Positions 1-10,153 of a DNA stretch of 64,000 nucleotides are shown one piece after another. The first letter of the stretch is position 1; every line of letters begins with the position of its first letter. Origin of the DNA: Prochlorococcus sp. AG-436-C13 (GTDB lineage: Bacteria; Cyanobacteriota; Cyanobacteriia; PCC-6307; Cyanobiaceae); NCBI GenBank assembly GCA_003212695.1, contig QCPC01000007.1:1-64000 (forward strand), read 5' to 3'. Position numbers and translations under genes: made by a program. Under the pieces are notes generated by a model. The model was not told the origin of the DNA and did not search any database. It saw only the letters and a list, made by a program, of their open reading frames with translations.

Positions 1-1
1 T

Positions 2-1945
2 GGTGTAGATATAAAACCCTTTAAAGCTGAGTTCTTCTCTCAATCACTTAAAAGCAAAGGTGAATTTGCTTTGCTAAATCTTCCTTTTTCTATGCTTTCA
101 TTGTTTTTCTCAACACCTTCTTCTCTTAGTGGAATGTTTGGGATTACCGGAAGATATCGCTTTAATAAGAATTCTCCAGAATTAACTGCTGAACTTGTTT
201 TAGAGGATGCAAAGATCTTAGATAAAGAGTTTGTGATGGAGAAATCAGATATTTTTATTGCCAATTCAGTATTGAAGACTGATATATCTATCAGAGAAGT
301 ATCGACTACTGAAGCCGTTGACATTTATGGTGATATACCCTTGTCAGGAGAAATCCCATTTGATTTAAGAATTGAAAGTCATGGTAATGCTCTTGGTTTT
401 CTTGATGGTCTTTCCAATGATTTTCTTGCTTGGAAAGGAGGAAGCATTGATCTTAAATTGTTAATTAGAGGTACTTTAGATCAAACATTATCAAATGGTT
501 TCTTAGTTATTAATGATGGAAGGCTACTTTTGAATAATGTCCTTGTAAAAGATTTAGAAAGTAAGATATTTTTTGATTTTAATCGGTTTGAAGTCCAAAC
601 CCTACAAGCAAAGGTAGGTCGTAAAGGTAAAATAAAAGCTCAGGGTGCGTTGTCCTTGTTTAGACCTTCTCAAGAAAACGAAGAGAAACTTAGGGTTGAA
701 ATGAAATCGATTGAATTAAAGGAGCAGAATTATGAAGTTAATCTTTCTTCAAAATTAGAGATAGATCGCTCAGTTCTTAATCCGTTAATTGGGGGCCAAG
801 TTTCCATTAGTGATGGAACAATATCAACAAAACGATCTAATTCTGGACGCAGAAGTTCAGCTTCCTCACAGAAATATACATCTAGATCCAGTAGGTTTAG
901 TAGTGAAACTTTTCCCGAGCAAAGTTGGGATTATCAAAGCGTTCAAGCTAAACCTTTACTCCTTTTTCTCCAGGACAAGGAGTCTCCTGCAAGTAAAATC
1001 TTAAACTCTGGAATTCCAAAAGGATTCTCTTATATTGGATTTAATTCACTAAATCTTATCTTTGGACCAGATTTAAATATAGTCTCTCAACCTATAGCAA
1101 GTTTTACTCCCTCAGGTAAAATTACTCTTGATGGTACTTTTGATGAAAGCCTTGATCTAACTGGTTTAATGCGCCTTGAGAAAGGGCGGGTTAACCTCTT
1201 CACAACTACTTTTAATTTAGATAGAAAGTATAAAAATACTGCGACATTTACTCCTTCTATGGGTTTAGTACCTTTTTTGGATATAAAACTTACAACGCGC
1301 GTTCCTGATGTAGTTCAAGATACAAGTCAATTATCATCTTCTAATGAATACATCTTAAACAGCTCAACTTCAGTTGGTATAGGTGGCTCTAGGGTAGTGA
1401 AAATAGATTTAATAGCTACTGGATTAGCTGATCGTGTATCTGAAACATATGAACTTAGCAGTACTCCTTCATTGCCAAAAAGTTACCTTTTTAATCTCAT
1501 AGGTGGAAATTCATTAACTATGCTAATGACTGGTGGTCAAAGAGAAGTGTTAGTTGGCTTACTCGGTAGGTCTTTAGTTTCACCAGCTTTAGGTAGATTA
1601 AGTGATGCCTTTAGCGATAGAATTCAGTTAGCTTTTTATCCTGCTTTTGTTTCAAATAAATTTACTGGTGATGATACAGATAATAGTGATGTAGTAGAAG
1701 GTACAGATTTCTCTGACTTAGAAGACACTCAAGATGATTTGTCACCTCAGCAGTCGTGGATAGCTGAGGTTGGAATGGATCTTTCAGACAAAATTAATTT
1801 GTCCATCCAGACAACACCTAATCGTAATGATATACCACCACATGGAACGCTTACCTACCAATTTCTTCCAACTGTCGGAGTATTAGGCTCATTAGATAAT
1901 GATGGTAATTGGCAAAGTCAATTACAATTATTTTTAAAATACTAG
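2..1945 (+). CDS. TamB/DUF490-type translocation protein, C-terminal part (5' end outside window)
   Basis: The reading frame is open from base 2, so the gene begins before the window; about 647 C-terminal residues are visible. The protein is built of repetitive beta-strand sequence and ends in a TamB-like (DUF490) C-terminal region with an aromatic last residue (LFLKY), as is usual for proteins that engage the outer-membrane Omp85/BamA machinery. TamB-family proteins span the periplasm and are linked to autotransporter assembly and phospholipid transfer to the outer membrane. A Ser/Arg-rich low-complexity insert lies near 830-905, and an acidic stretch at 1675-1740 precedes the final beta region. 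Assignment is by overall sequence character, so the family is fairly sure and the exact role is inferred. Confidence 0.75.
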   Translation, partial: GVDIKPFKAEFFSQSLKSKGEFALLNLPFSMLSLFFSTPSSLSGMFGITGRYRFNKNSPELTAELVLEDAKILDKEFVMEKSDIFIANSVLKTDISIREVSTTEAVDIYGDIPLSGEIPFDLRIESHGNALGFLDGLSNDFLAWKGGSIDLKLLIRGTLDQTLSNGFLVINDGRLLLNNVLVKDLESKIFFDFNRFEVQTLQAKVGRKGKIKAQGALSLFRPSQENEEKLRVEMKSIELKEQNYEVNLSSKLEIDRSVLNPLIGGQVSISDGTISTKRSNSGRRSSASSQKYTSRSSRFSSETFPEQSWDYQSVQAKPLLLFLQDKESPASKILNSGIPKGFSYIGFNSLNLIFGPDLNIVSQPIASFTPSGKITLDGTFDESLDLTGLMRLEKGRVNLFTTTFNLDRKYKNTATFTPSMGLVPFLDIKLTTRVPDVVQDTSQLSSSNEYILNSSTSVGIGGSRVVKIDLIATGLADRVSETYELSSTPSLPKSYLFNLIGGNSLTMLMTGGQREVLVGLLGRSLVSPALGRLSDAFSDRIQLAFYPAFVSNKFTGDDTDNSDVVEGTDFSDLEDTQDDLSPQQSWIAEVGMDLSDKINLSIQTTPNRNDIPPHGTLTYQFLPTVGVLGSLDNDGNWQSQLQLFLKY

Positions 1946-2043
1946 AGTGGTTAAATAGAGTATCTCGGGACCTTTTTTTATTTACCTTACCTATTATTCT
2001 TGCAAATCTGTTTGCTTTTAAGATTTTAAAAGTTAATTTCGAA

Positions 2044-2058
2044 ATCCTGAGGCAGGAT
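2044..2058. repeat. short perfect inverted repeat upstream of proA
   Basis: ATCCTG and CAGGAT are separated by three bases, giving a 6-bp hairpin that ends 23 bases before the proA start codon. No T-run follows, so it is not a classical terminator. It could be a leader hairpin or an operator half-site pair, or chance. Confidence 0.3.
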
Positions 2059-2081
2059 GTATATAGGAAGTCTAGTAAATT

Positions 2082-3395
2082 ATGCAAAATCAAACCAAAA
2101 TTTCTCCCCCGACAGAAGAATTACTAATACGTGCTAGTGATGTAAAGAGAGCTTCAATAAAGTTGGCGCAGAGCAGTAATGACAATCGTCAGAAGGCTTT
2201 GTCAGCAATGGCAGACAGCTTATATGCTAGAGCTGATCAAATTGTTGCTGCTAACGAGAAGGATCTCCAAAGATCAGAAGAAGCTGGCCTTAGCCAGGCA
2301 CTTTTGTCAAGATTGAAATTGACTAAAGATAAGTTGAATACTTCTATAGAGGGTGTTAGGCAAGTTGCTTTTTTGCCTGATCCGATTGGATTACGTCAAT
2401 TACATCGTGAATTAGATAAAGATCTTATTTTAGAAAGAATTACAGTTCCATTAGGTGTACTTGGAGTGATTTTCGAGTCAAGACCTGATGCTGTTATGCA
2501 AATAGCTTCCTTAGCAGTACGCTCTGGGAATGGAGCTATCCTTAAAGGAGGAAGTGAAGCGAATCTCACAAATAAGGCAATTGTTAAGGCACTTCAAGAA
2601 GGATTAAATGTTTCTACTATTCCTTCTAATTCTTTATGTTTGTTAACTACACGAGAAGAAAGCTTAAGTTTACTTCTTTTAGATAAATTTGTAGATCTTA
2701 TTATTCCTAGAGGGAGTAATGAATTAGTTAGGTTTGTTCAGGATAATACTAGAATACCTGTCTTAGGACATGCAGATGGAGTGTGCCATCTCTATGTAGA
2801 TTCAGATGTTGACTTGACACAAGCATTAGATATTATGATTGACAGTAAATGTCAATATCCTGCTGCATGTAATGCGATTGAGACTTTGTTATTACATAAG
2901 GATATTGCTTCTTCTTTCCTTGAGCTTGCATTGCCGGTTTTGAGAAAGGAAGGAGTTAAAATATTAGGAGACAAAACATCACAGGCTTTAGGTGTTCGAT
3001 GTGCTGTCGAAGAGAGTGATTGGTCTACGGAATATCTAGATTTAAAACTCTCTGTAAAAGTTGTTTCTTCTGCTTTAGAAGCAATGGAGCATATACGTCT
3101 TTATGGGTCTAGGCATACTGATGCCATAGCAACAAAAAATGATGACATAGCTAGACAATTTATGTTATCTGTTGACAGTTCAGGTGTTTACCATAACTGC
3201 TCTACTCGTTTTGCAGACGGTTTTCGTTATGGTTTTGGTGCAGAAGTTGGAATTAGTACGCAGACTCTTCCACCAAGAGGACCTGTTGGACTTGAAGGGT
3301 TGGTTACATATAGATATTTTTTAAAGGGTGAAGGACATATTGCTGCAGATTATTCTTCTGGAATGCGTAGTTTCTCTCACAAGAATTTAAATTAA
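2082..3395 (+). CDS. proA: gamma-glutamyl phosphate reductase (proline biosynthesis)
   Basis: ProA reduces L-glutamyl-5-phosphate to glutamate-5-semialdehyde with NADPH, the second step of proline synthesis in the cytoplasm. The 437-residue product has full family length. It shows the ProA-type cofactor region ([20 protein letters not shown]), the catalytic cysteine region ([14 protein letters not shown]), and the C-terminal [20 protein letters not shown] segment. The ATG at 2082 fits the normal N-terminus. The stop overlaps the folB start by one base (TAATG), so the two are translationally coupled in a proA-folB-lipase run. Confidence 0.96.
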   Translation: MQNQTKISPPTEELLIRASDVKRASIKLAQSSNDNRQKALSAMADSLYARADQIVAANEKDLQRSEEAGLSQALLSRLKLTKDKLNTSIEGVRQVAFLPDPIGLRQLHRELDKDLILERITVPLGVLGVIFESRPDAVMQIASLAVRSGNGAILKGGSEANLTNKAIVKALQEGLNVSTIPSNSLCLLTTREESLSLLLLDKFVDLIIPRGSNELVRFVQDNTRIPVLGHADGVCHLYVDSDVDLTQALDIMIDSKCQYPAACNAIETLLLHKDIASSFLELALPVLRKEGVKILGDKTSQALGVRCAVEESDWSTEYLDLKLSVKVVSSALEAMEHIRLYGSRHTDAIATKNDDIARQFMLSVDSSGVYHNCSTRFADGFRYGFGAEVGISTQTLPPRGPVGLEGLVTYRYFLKGEGHIAADYSSGMRSFSHKNLN

Positions 3396-3781
3396 TGGAT
3401 TATCCAGAGACTTGGTCCGCGCTAGAGATTTTAGATATAAACCTTTGGGCTCATGTAGGTGTTTTAAATGAAGAACGTTTATTGGGTCAGTCTTTTACGT
3501 TAGACATTATCCTATGGATTGAGATAGAAAAGGCCTCAATCAATGATGATCTTTCCTCAACTATAGACTATAGTTTGGCGGTTAATAGTATTCAGGAATT
3601 AGCCTTGGAAATAAAATGTAAAACCATTGAATATTTTAGTGAGGTTATATTTGACCGATTAGAGAATTTGTATGGTTCTATTCCAATGGAGATCTCTTTG
3701 AGAAAATGTTCTCCTCCAATAGAAGGTTTTACAGGAAGTGTTTCAATTATTAGGAAAAGAAATATTGAGCTTATCGGCTAA
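3395..3781 (+). CDS. folB: dihydroneopterin aldolase (folate biosynthesis)
   Basis: FolB converts 7,8-dihydroneopterin to 6-hydroxymethyl-7,8-dihydropterin and glycolaldehyde in folate synthesis. The 128-residue product has the usual length. It carries the FolB signatures: an N-terminal 'hGVLNEER' type segment with Glu, a central DYSLAV motif (residues near 50), and a conserved C-terminal Lys region (LRKCSPPIEGF). The start overlaps the proA stop by one base and the stop is two bases before the next gene, so it sits in a tight operon. Confidence 0.92.
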   Translation: MDYPETWSALEILDINLWAHVGVLNEERLLGQSFTLDIILWIEIEKASINDDLSSTIDYSLAVNSIQELALEIKCKTIEYFSEVIFDRLENLYGSIPMEISLRKCSPPIEGFTGSVSIIRKRNIELIG

Positions 3782-3783
3782 AG

Positions 3784-4407
3784 ATGAGTAATCTAATCAG
3801 ACCTTTGGTTTTGGTTCATGGCTTATGGAATACGCCGAAACTTTTTGAGCGTTTTATAAATCAACTTAATCAAAGGCCGTCTAATTTATTTGCCCCCCAT
3901 TTACCACATCAATCTGGGAAAGTAGGTATAAGAAAGTTGGCAAAAGACTTAGACTTTCAGATTCAAGCTAGATTTGGAATTAATGAACCTATTGACTTGT
4001 TAGGCTTTTCCATGGGCGGACTAATCGGTAGAGTTTGGCTTCAGGAATTAGCGGGATTTAATAGAACCATACGTTTCTTTAGTATAGGCAGCCCTCATAA
4101 AGGTACATTAACTGCTCAGTGTGTGCCTAACTATTTGTTTTCGGGTATATCAGAAATGAAAATAGGAAGTATGTTTTTAGATTCACTAGACAATTCTTTG
4201 GTTAACCTCAGAGAAGTTAGATGTAAAAGTTATTTTTGTATTTTAGACTTAATGGTTTTTCCTGGATTTCGAGCTGTTTTACCTATAGGAGATTCCATTT
4301 CTGTTCCAGTTTTAACTCACAAAGGGTTAATAAAAAATCCAAAAAGCATTAAATTAATAACCAAAGACTTATTTGATGTTGCTAATCAGCCCACTATGTC
4401 TAATTAA
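3784..4407 (+). CDS. alpha/beta-hydrolase, lipase/esterase-like
   Basis: A 207-residue alpha/beta-hydrolase. The N-terminal LVLVHGLWN segment matches the oxyanion-hole HG motif, and GFSMGG (residues near 77) is the nucleophile elbow with Ser. Family relatives include lipases and PGAP1-like esterases; the substrate here cannot be read from sequence. It starts two bases after folB and is probably cotranscribed. Its 3' end overlaps the convergent oligopeptidase gene by 39 bases, an unusually long tail-to-tail overlap. Confidence 0.75.
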   Translation: MSNLIRPLVLVHGLWNTPKLFERFINQLNQRPSNLFAPHLPHQSGKVGIRKLAKDLDFQIQARFGINEPIDLLGFSMGGLIGRVWLQELAGFNRTIRFFSIGSPHKGTLTAQCVPNYLFSGISEMKIGSMFLDSLDNSLVNLREVRCKSYFCILDLMVFPGFRAVLPIGDSISVPVLTHKGLIKNPKSIKLITKDLFDVANQPTMSN

Positions 4408-6498
4408 TGCTTTAGTACTTGGAGACCTCCCTCTAAATAATTTAAAGACTTCGGCTGGATCTTTGCTGCCTCCAAGACTTAGGACAGTGTCTTTAAAAAG
4501 ATTTCCGATTTTTCTTATTTCTAATTCGTTATCTAAGCCTGCTTCTTCGAATCTTGAGTATGCATCTGCGCTTAATACCTCAGCCCATTTGTAAGAATAG
4601 TATCCTGCTGAATATCCTCCAGCAAAGATATGACTAAATGCACATAAAAACTTATCTTCAGAGATAGGTTGCAATACGCATGTGTTTTTAGCAATATCTC
4701 TGCGTAAATCATCTGGATTTACATCGGAATTTCTTTTCCATGAACAATGAAGCCTTATATCGGTTAGTGCAAAGTGAATCTGCCTTAGGGTAGACAAACC
4801 AGAATTAAACGTTTGGTTCAATCTTAGTTTGTTTATGTCATCATCTGATAATGATTCATTTGTTTCCCAGTGTTTTGCAATCTCATGTATGGTCCTATCG
4901 TCTAGGCACCAGTTCTCCATAAATTGACTAGGTAGTTCGACTGCATCCCATTCAATATTATTTATACCAGCAGCTTGTGGATAATCGACTTTAGTAAGCA
5001 TATGTTGGAGACCATGACCAAATTCGTGAAATAGTGTTCTTACTTCATCAAAGCTCATTAAGCTGGGCGTATTGTTTATTGGTGGTGTTTGATTACATAT
5101 TAAATATGCAACTGGTAAAACGAAGCTTCCATCTTCGAGCTTTTCTTTTGTTAAACACTCATCCATCCAAGCACCTCCTCTTTTGCTTTCAGGCCTTGAG
5201 TATGGGTCTAAATAAAATGAGGAGATTTTTGCCCCATTTCTGTCAAGGACTTTGAATAATTGAACATCCTCATGCCATTTGGGATATTCCTTATCCTCAG
5301 GTTTTATATATATATCAAAAAGCCTTTCACATAATTTGAATAAGCCATCAAGTACTTGAGGTAGAGGGAACCATTCTCTAAGTTCCTCTTGATTAAGATC
5401 GAAAAGATTCTGCCTTAGTTTCTCTGACCAGAAACTTATATCCCAAGGCGCAAAATCATTAAATTCTCTATTGCTTTCTTTCGAGGCAAAATCTTGCAAG
5501 CGTTTTATTTCTGCTTTAGCTGCAGGAAGTGCTGCTACTCTAAGTTCTTCTAAAAGTTTTTCTACTTCATTAGTGTTATTTGCCATTTTGCTAGCTAGGC
5601 TTAAATTAGCCCAGTTTTCATAGCCAAGTAACTTAGATTGATATCTTCTAAGCTCAAGTATCTCCTCAATTAATGGTTCATTGCTTTTCGTCCCTTTACT
5701 CGCTCTGCTTACATATGCTTTATAAATTAATTCTCGTATAGATCTGTTTTCAGAGTATGTTATAAAAGAAATATATGTTGGTATATCTAATGTAAGTAGC
5801 CAAGGACCATCATCAGCTGTGAAAACATATTTATCTTCTGACCTATATGTTGAGTCGTTCTTAGCGGCTTTTGCCATTTGCTCCAAACTCCTTTTGGGAA
5901 GTCCTGCTATTTCACTTTTTTTGACAAGAAGAAGCTTCCACTCATTTGTGGCATCTAAGACATTATCACTAAAACTAGTAGATAATTTAGCAAGACGCTC
6001 GCTATTGGAATTAAACAAGTCTTGCTCCTTGCCATCTAAGCCTACACCTTTATTTTTCATTGATAAAAGCTCGGATTTAATTATCCTCTTCTGAGCAGTG
6101 TTTAGATAGGTTTTATTGTCTTCTAGTATTTTTGTCAGGGCTTTAAATATAATTTTACTTTGTCCAAGACGATTGCTGAATCTAACGATTTCTGGCTGTT
6201 GGGAGGAATAAACTTCCCTTAATTCTGGTGAATTTGAGACCCCATATAAATGAGAAACAACACCCCAACTCCAACGCAGTCTTTTTTCAACATTATGTAG
6301 ACCACCTATCAACTCATCCCATGAAAATGATGCTTCATTGACTAACTTTCTTTGTACATTTTCCTCAAACACTTCAAGGTCGTAATTAAGTTCTTTTAAT
6401 AAGATTGGTATGTTTTTGTTAATTTCTTTTGGTGTGATCTTATCGAAATCAGGTAAGCCCTTTCCAGGGAAGATCTTTGAAACATGATTATTGTTCAT
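4369..6498 (-). CDS. prlC: M3-family oligopeptidase A-like zinc metallopeptidase
   Basis: A 709-residue M3 peptidase close to E. coli oligopeptidase A (PrlC/OpdA) in length. The zinc motif H491EFGH495 lies in FHEFGHGLQHML; the third ligand Glu is expected in the following NIEWDAVELPSQFMENW segment. These cytoplasmic enzymes trim short peptides, including cleaved signal peptides. The gene is last in a long minus-strand run and starts six bases after ndhD ends. The symbol follows the nearest characterised relative and is an inference. Confidence 0.88.
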   Translation of the reverse strand: MNNNHVSKIFPGKGLPDFDKITPKEINKNIPILLKELNYDLEVFEENVQRKLVNEASFSWDELIGGLHNVEKRLRWSWGVVSHLYGVSNSPELREVYSSQQPEIVRFSNRLGQSKIIFKALTKILEDNKTYLNTAQKRIIKSELLSMKNKGVGLDGKEQDLFNSNSERLAKLSTSFSDNVLDATNEWKLLLVKKSEIAGLPKRSLEQMAKAAKNDSTYRSEDKYVFTADDGPWLLTLDIPTYISFITYSENRSIRELIYKAYVSRASKGTKSNEPLIEEILELRRYQSKLLGYENWANLSLASKMANNTNEVEKLLEELRVAALPAAKAEIKRLQDFASKESNREFNDFAPWDISFWSEKLRQNLFDLNQEELREWFPLPQVLDGLFKLCERLFDIYIKPEDKEYPKWHEDVQLFKVLDRNGAKISSFYLDPYSRPESKRGGAWMDECLTKEKLEDGSFVLPVAYLICNQTPPINNTPSLMSFDEVRTLFHEFGHGLQHMLTKVDYPQAAGINNIEWDAVELPSQFMENWCLDDRTIHEIAKHWETNESLSDDDINKLRLNQTFNSGLSTLRQIHFALTDIRLHCSWKRNSDVNPDDLRRDIAKNTCVLQPISEDKFLCAFSHIFAGGYSAGYYSYKWAEVLSADAYSRFEEAGLDNELEIRKIGNLFKDTVLSLGGSKDPAEVFKLFRGRSPSTKALIRHSGLISNIK

Positions 6499-6504
6499 TG
6501 GTCT

Positions 6505-8076
6505 CTAGAAAGTAGTCATTGTTTGATTAATTGTCATAAACATATAAGAGGATAGGTTATTGGCAATTAAATTTGAAGAGCTCTCGTATATGTCAGTAAT
6601 AAGCCTTGGCCAGAAACCTATAACTAAAGTAGGAAATATTAAGCTTAATGAGATAAATAATTCCCTAGGATTCATCTCTTCAACAAATGCAAGCGCAGGT
6701 ATTCTCGGACCAAAAAAGACACGTCTACACATTGATAAGAGATAAATAGGAGTAAGAACTAAGCCTATTGCAGCAATGAAAATTGAAATTGACTTGAATA
6801 ATGAAGTAAATCCATCTTGACTTGTAATGCCTAAAAATATAGTTATTTCACTAACAAATCCACTCATACCAGGTAAGGCTAGAGAAGCTAATGAGCAGGT
6901 TAGAAATAGAGCAAATGTTATTGGCAAAGCTTTGGCTACACCTCCCATGTTTGGTATAGAAAGTGTTTTGGTACGTTCATAAAATGAACCTGTTACAAAA
7001 AACATTGCTGCAGCTATTAACCCATGACTAATCATTTGAAGCATTGCGCCATTTATGCCTAGTGTATTTATTGCTCCAATTCCGAGTAAAACAAACCCCA
7101 TATGACTAACTGAGCTGCAAGCAATTCTTCTTTTAACGTTATCTTGAGCAAAGGCATTTAATGCCCCATAAATGATATTTACTATCCCTATTATTATCAG
7201 AGCAGGAGCAAATTGTATATGTGCTTCTGGGAACATTTGCACATTAAATCTAATTAATGCATAACCTCCCATTTTTAAGAGTACCCCAGCTAATAGCATA
7301 GATACTGGAGCATTTGCCTCACCATGAGCATCTGGGAGCCAAGTATGTAGTGGGAAGATTGGTAATTTCACTCCAAATCCAATTAAAAATCCTAAATAAC
7401 AAAGCAATCCAAAAGTACCTGAAACTGATCTCGAACTTAGTTCTGTAAGATTTAATGAAAAGTCATTGCCAGATAAAGCAAGAGCGAGACCACTTACAAG
7501 TATTAAAAGTGAGGCAAGAGCTGTATAAAGAATGAATTTTGTTGCTGCATAAAGTCTTTTTTTTCCTCCCCAAATGGCAATTAATAGATATACAGGGACA
7601 AGTTCTAATTCCCAAGCAAGAAAGAATAGAAGAAAATCTTGAGAAAGAAAGACTAATGCTTGTGCTGAAGCTTGAATAAGCAATAAAGAGAAATAAAGTT
7701 TTGGTTTGTTATTTATGTTCCAACTTGCTGTTGCAGATAGAAGAGTTATTAAGCCACTTAAGGCAAGTAGAGGAGCTGAAATACCATCTATTCCTAGTGA
7801 CCATTCAAGTCCTATAGAAGGTAGCCAACTTATTCTTTCTATTAATTGAAGCTGACTTTCTTTATTATCAAATAGCCTACTTAAAACTATTAATATTAAG
7901 AGAAAGTCAGCACCAAGAAAACCTATAGCAATATTCCTGAAAAAGACTGGATTATCTGATTGCTTTACAGGAAGAAACTGAATTAATAGTGCTCCCAGCG
8001 CTGGTAAAAGTACTATTAAGGAGAGCCATGATAGTGAGTCTCTGGACGCTGTTACTGTAACTAAGTTGGCGTCCAT
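6505..8076 (-). CDS. ndhD: NAD(P)H-quinone oxidoreductase (NDH-1) subunit 4
   Basis: NdhD is a proton-pumping membrane subunit of cyanobacterial NDH-1, which works in respiration and cyclic electron flow in thylakoids. The 523-residue protein is hydrophobic throughout with about 14 predicted membrane helices. It shows conserved antiporter-like motifs: [18 protein letters not shown] with the key Glu, the [20 protein letters not shown] type loop ([11 protein letters not shown]), and [11 protein letters not shown]. By family it is more like the NdhD1 form of the respiratory/cyclic complex than the CO2-uptake forms, but this is an inference. It lies 68 bases downstream of thrB. Confidence 0.93.
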   Translation of the reverse strand: MDANLVTVTASRDSLSWLSLIVLLPALGALLIQFLPVKQSDNPVFFRNIAIGFLGADFLLILIVLSRLFDNKESQLQLIERISWLPSIGLEWSLGIDGISAPLLALSGLITLLSATASWNINNKPKLYFSLLLIQASAQALVFLSQDFLLFFLAWELELVPVYLLIAIWGGKKRLYAATKFILYTALASLLILVSGLALALSGNDFSLNLTELSSRSVSGTFGLLCYLGFLIGFGVKLPIFPLHTWLPDAHGEANAPVSMLLAGVLLKMGGYALIRFNVQMFPEAHIQFAPALIIIGIVNIIYGALNAFAQDNVKRRIACSSVSHMGFVLLGIGAINTLGINGAMLQMISHGLIAAAMFFVTGSFYERTKTLSIPNMGGVAKALPITFALFLTCSLASLALPGMSGFVSEITIFLGITSQDGFTSLFKSISIFIAAIGLVLTPIYLLSMCRRVFFGPRIPALAFVEEMNPRELFISLSLIFPTLVIGFWPRLITDIYESSSNLIANNLSSYMFMTINQTMTTF

Positions 8077-8125
8077 AATCTTTTAGAGAATGAGAATGAA
8101 CTTTATCAGCAATTGTGCTTTTTAG

Positions 8126-8141
8126 TAAGTAGAACTACTTA
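8126..8141. repeat. perfect 7-bp palindrome between thrB and ndhD
   Basis: TAAGTAG and CTACTTA flank a two-base spacer just after the thrB stop. On the minus strand, the direction of transcription, the bases after it are A-rich rather than T-rich, so it does not look like an intrinsic terminator. It could be an RNA-processing hairpin or a protein site ahead of ndhD. Confidence 0.3.
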
Positions 8142-8144
8142 GGG

Positions 8145-9083
8145 TTAGCCTGGAGCCCAGGTTGAGCCTGTTGTTTGAAGATTAAGGAGAGGCGCACGGC
8201 TTGCTACGCCAGCATTTTCCCAAGCTTTTACCATAGCCTGGCTTATGACTTTCCCTCTATCTTCTTTGCATAAGGCAAGAATGCTAGGTCCTGCCCCACT
8301 AATTGCACATCCAAGTGCTCCAGCGCTCATGGCTGCTTCGCAGACTTCTTTTCCACCTTTTATTAATTTCCATCTGTAAGGCTCATGAAGCCGATCATGC
8401 ATTCCGTCCGAAATTAAATCTTCTCTACCTGTTCTTAGCCCATTGAGCAATAAGGTAAGGGATCCTAGGTTCATTACAGCATCTCCTATTGGTACAGTCT
8501 TTGGCATTACTCTTCTTGCTTCACTTGTGCTTAACCTAAGAGAGGGAATTGCCACAACAGCTTTTATAGATTTATGCCAATCACATCTTACAACTCTCCA
8601 TCGTTCTGAAGCAGCCTTTGCTGTAAAGCACAATCCCCCAAGAAGAGAAGGCACAACATTGTCTGGATGACCTTCGATATCAATAGCTAGTTCTAGAAGT
8701 TTTTCTTTGCTTAGAGGGTCATTAATTAAAGCATTGGCTCCTACTAATCCAGCCACAATTGCTGTAGCACTACTTCCAAGACCTCTTGCAGGAGGTACTG
8801 CAAGATTCACTCTTGCTTCTAAAGCAAAGGGTTCTACCTCGGCAGTGCTCCAAACTCGTTGAGCTGCTCTATAAAAAAGATTTTCTGGTCCACCTCTTAA
8901 ATGATTACCTTCTGTGCTTTCCATTATCAGATCAAATTTTTCGCTGTTACCATCAATTCGCGTAATAGTGAAAAAATTTTTTAATCCTAAAGCAGCACCA
9001 AGACAATCAAAGCCTGGCCCGAGGTTGGCAGATGTAGAGGGAACCTCAACTTTTACTTTTTTGCCTATATGCGGCTGAATCAT
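8145..9083 (-). CDS. thrB: homoserine kinase (threonine biosynthesis)
   Basis: ThrB phosphorylates L-homoserine with ATP ahead of threonine synthase. The 312-residue protein is a GHMP kinase of normal length. It has the N-terminal VPSTSANLGPGFDCLG motif, the GHMP phosphate loop PPARGLGSSATA (residues near 94-105), and the C-terminal GCAISGAGPSILAL motif. The gene lies 13 bases after glk in the minus-strand run. Confidence 0.96.
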   Translation of the reverse strand: MIQPHIGKKVKVEVPSTSANLGPGFDCLGAALGLKNFFTITRIDGNSEKFDLIMESTEGNHLRGGPENLFYRAAQRVWSTAEVEPFALEARVNLAVPPARGLGSSATAIVAGLVGANALINDPLSKEKLLELAIDIEGHPDNVVPSLLGGLCFTAKAASERWRVVRCDWHKSIKAVVAIPSLRLSTSEARRVMPKTVPIGDAVMNLGSLTLLLNGLRTGREDLISDGMHDRLHEPYRWKLIKGGKEVCEAAMSAGALGCAISGAGPSILALCKEDRGKVISQAMVKAWENAGVASRAPLLNLQTTGSTWAPG

Positions 9084-9096
9084 TATTTTTTAAAGC

Positions 9097-10125
9097 TTAT
9101 ATGATTCTGACATTAGACTTGGCTATTAGATTTGCTTTGCATGCAGCTCCAAATAAGCCAGCATCTGAATCTATTAATGCCATGATTGGAATCTGTTCTA
9201 GGTATTCTGTGAACCGACCTTTGTTTGTTAATGCGTTTAAAAATTCATTTGAGCATATTCCCTCTAAATGTTTTGGGGCAGTCCCTCCTCCAATCCATAG
9301 TCCAGCACTGCAAAGTTCATGTAAGGCAATGTCACCTGCAATTGATCCATATGCGCTAAGCCACATTTTTACAACTTCTTTCATCAAAGGGTCTCCTTCT
9401 TTAGCTGATTGAGATACTTTTTCTGGTAAACAATCTTTCAATTTAGTTTGATCGCGTATTATTTGGTTTATTGGATGATTTTTTGCATCACTTCTACTTA
9501 GTCTCCATCTTGCAATATTTCCTAGACCTGTTCCACTGACTACGCGCTCAATTGATAACCTTTTTAAGTTTAAATCTTTTTTTAGCCATGTAGAAAATTC
9601 CCATTCTTTAGAGCATCTTGGCGCAAACTCAGCATGACCTCCTTCACTTGCTAATACTTTTATAGTTCCATTAGATACTATTGCTCTTGCTATACCAAGA
9701 CCTGTACCTGCCCCTATTATTGTTATAGTTGAATTATTTATTCTCTTGCTTGAATTGTTTTGTATAATGTGATATTGATTTTTTTTAAGAAAAGGTATTG
9801 CATGAATAAGGCAATAGAAATCATTTAAAATTAAAAGTTTTTTTAGATTTAATAATTTACATATAGTGATTTGATTTATTTCCCAGTCTAAATTTGTTAA
9901 AGAAGCTATTCCATCTCTTACATTTCCAGCAACACCAATACATCCATATTTAGGATATTCAAAATTTTTAGGTACTTTAGAAATAAAATCTTTAACAATT
10001 AAATCTAGAGATTTCCATTGATTTGATAAGTAATATTCTTTATGAATTAATTCAATAGTTCCATTGAATGTATATATTCCTAGTAGAGTTTTGGTTCCTC
10101 CAATGTCGCCAGCTAATATATTCAT
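9097..10125 (-). CDS. glk: glucokinase
   Basis: Glk phosphorylates glucose to glucose-6-phosphate using ATP. The 342-residue protein has the N-terminal phosphate-binding loop GDIGGTKTLLGIY, the LNDFYCL segment with the catalytic Asp, the GAGTGLGIA motif and the glucose-contact EGGHAEFAPR motif, as in the bacterial hexokinase-like glucokinases (Pfam Glucokinase). In a photoautotroph this feeds free glucose from glycogen or sugar turnover into the pentose phosphate pathway. It lies 28 bases after thrS. Confidence 0.93.
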   Translation of the reverse strand: MNILAGDIGGTKTLLGIYTFNGTIELIHKEYYLSNQWKSLDLIVKDFISKVPKNFEYPKYGCIGVAGNVRDGIASLTNLDWEINQITICKLLNLKKLLILNDFYCLIHAIPFLKKNQYHIIQNNSSKRINNSTITIIGAGTGLGIARAIVSNGTIKVLASEGGHAEFAPRCSKEWEFSTWLKKDLNLKRLSIERVVSGTGLGNIARWRLSRSDAKNHPINQIIRDQTKLKDCLPEKVSQSAKEGDPLMKEVVKMWLSAYGSIAGDIALHELCSAGLWIGGGTAPKHLEGICSNEFLNALTNKGRFTEYLEQIPIMALIDSDAGLFGAACKANLIAKSNVRII

Positions 10126-10153
10126 TTGATTTTAATCATGCTAACTAATATAT

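Noticed and set aside
1909-2127. 72-codon plus-strand frame between the TamB-like gene and proA
   Set aside because: It overlaps both neighbours in other frames, has no recognisable motif and looks like translated AT-rich spacer.
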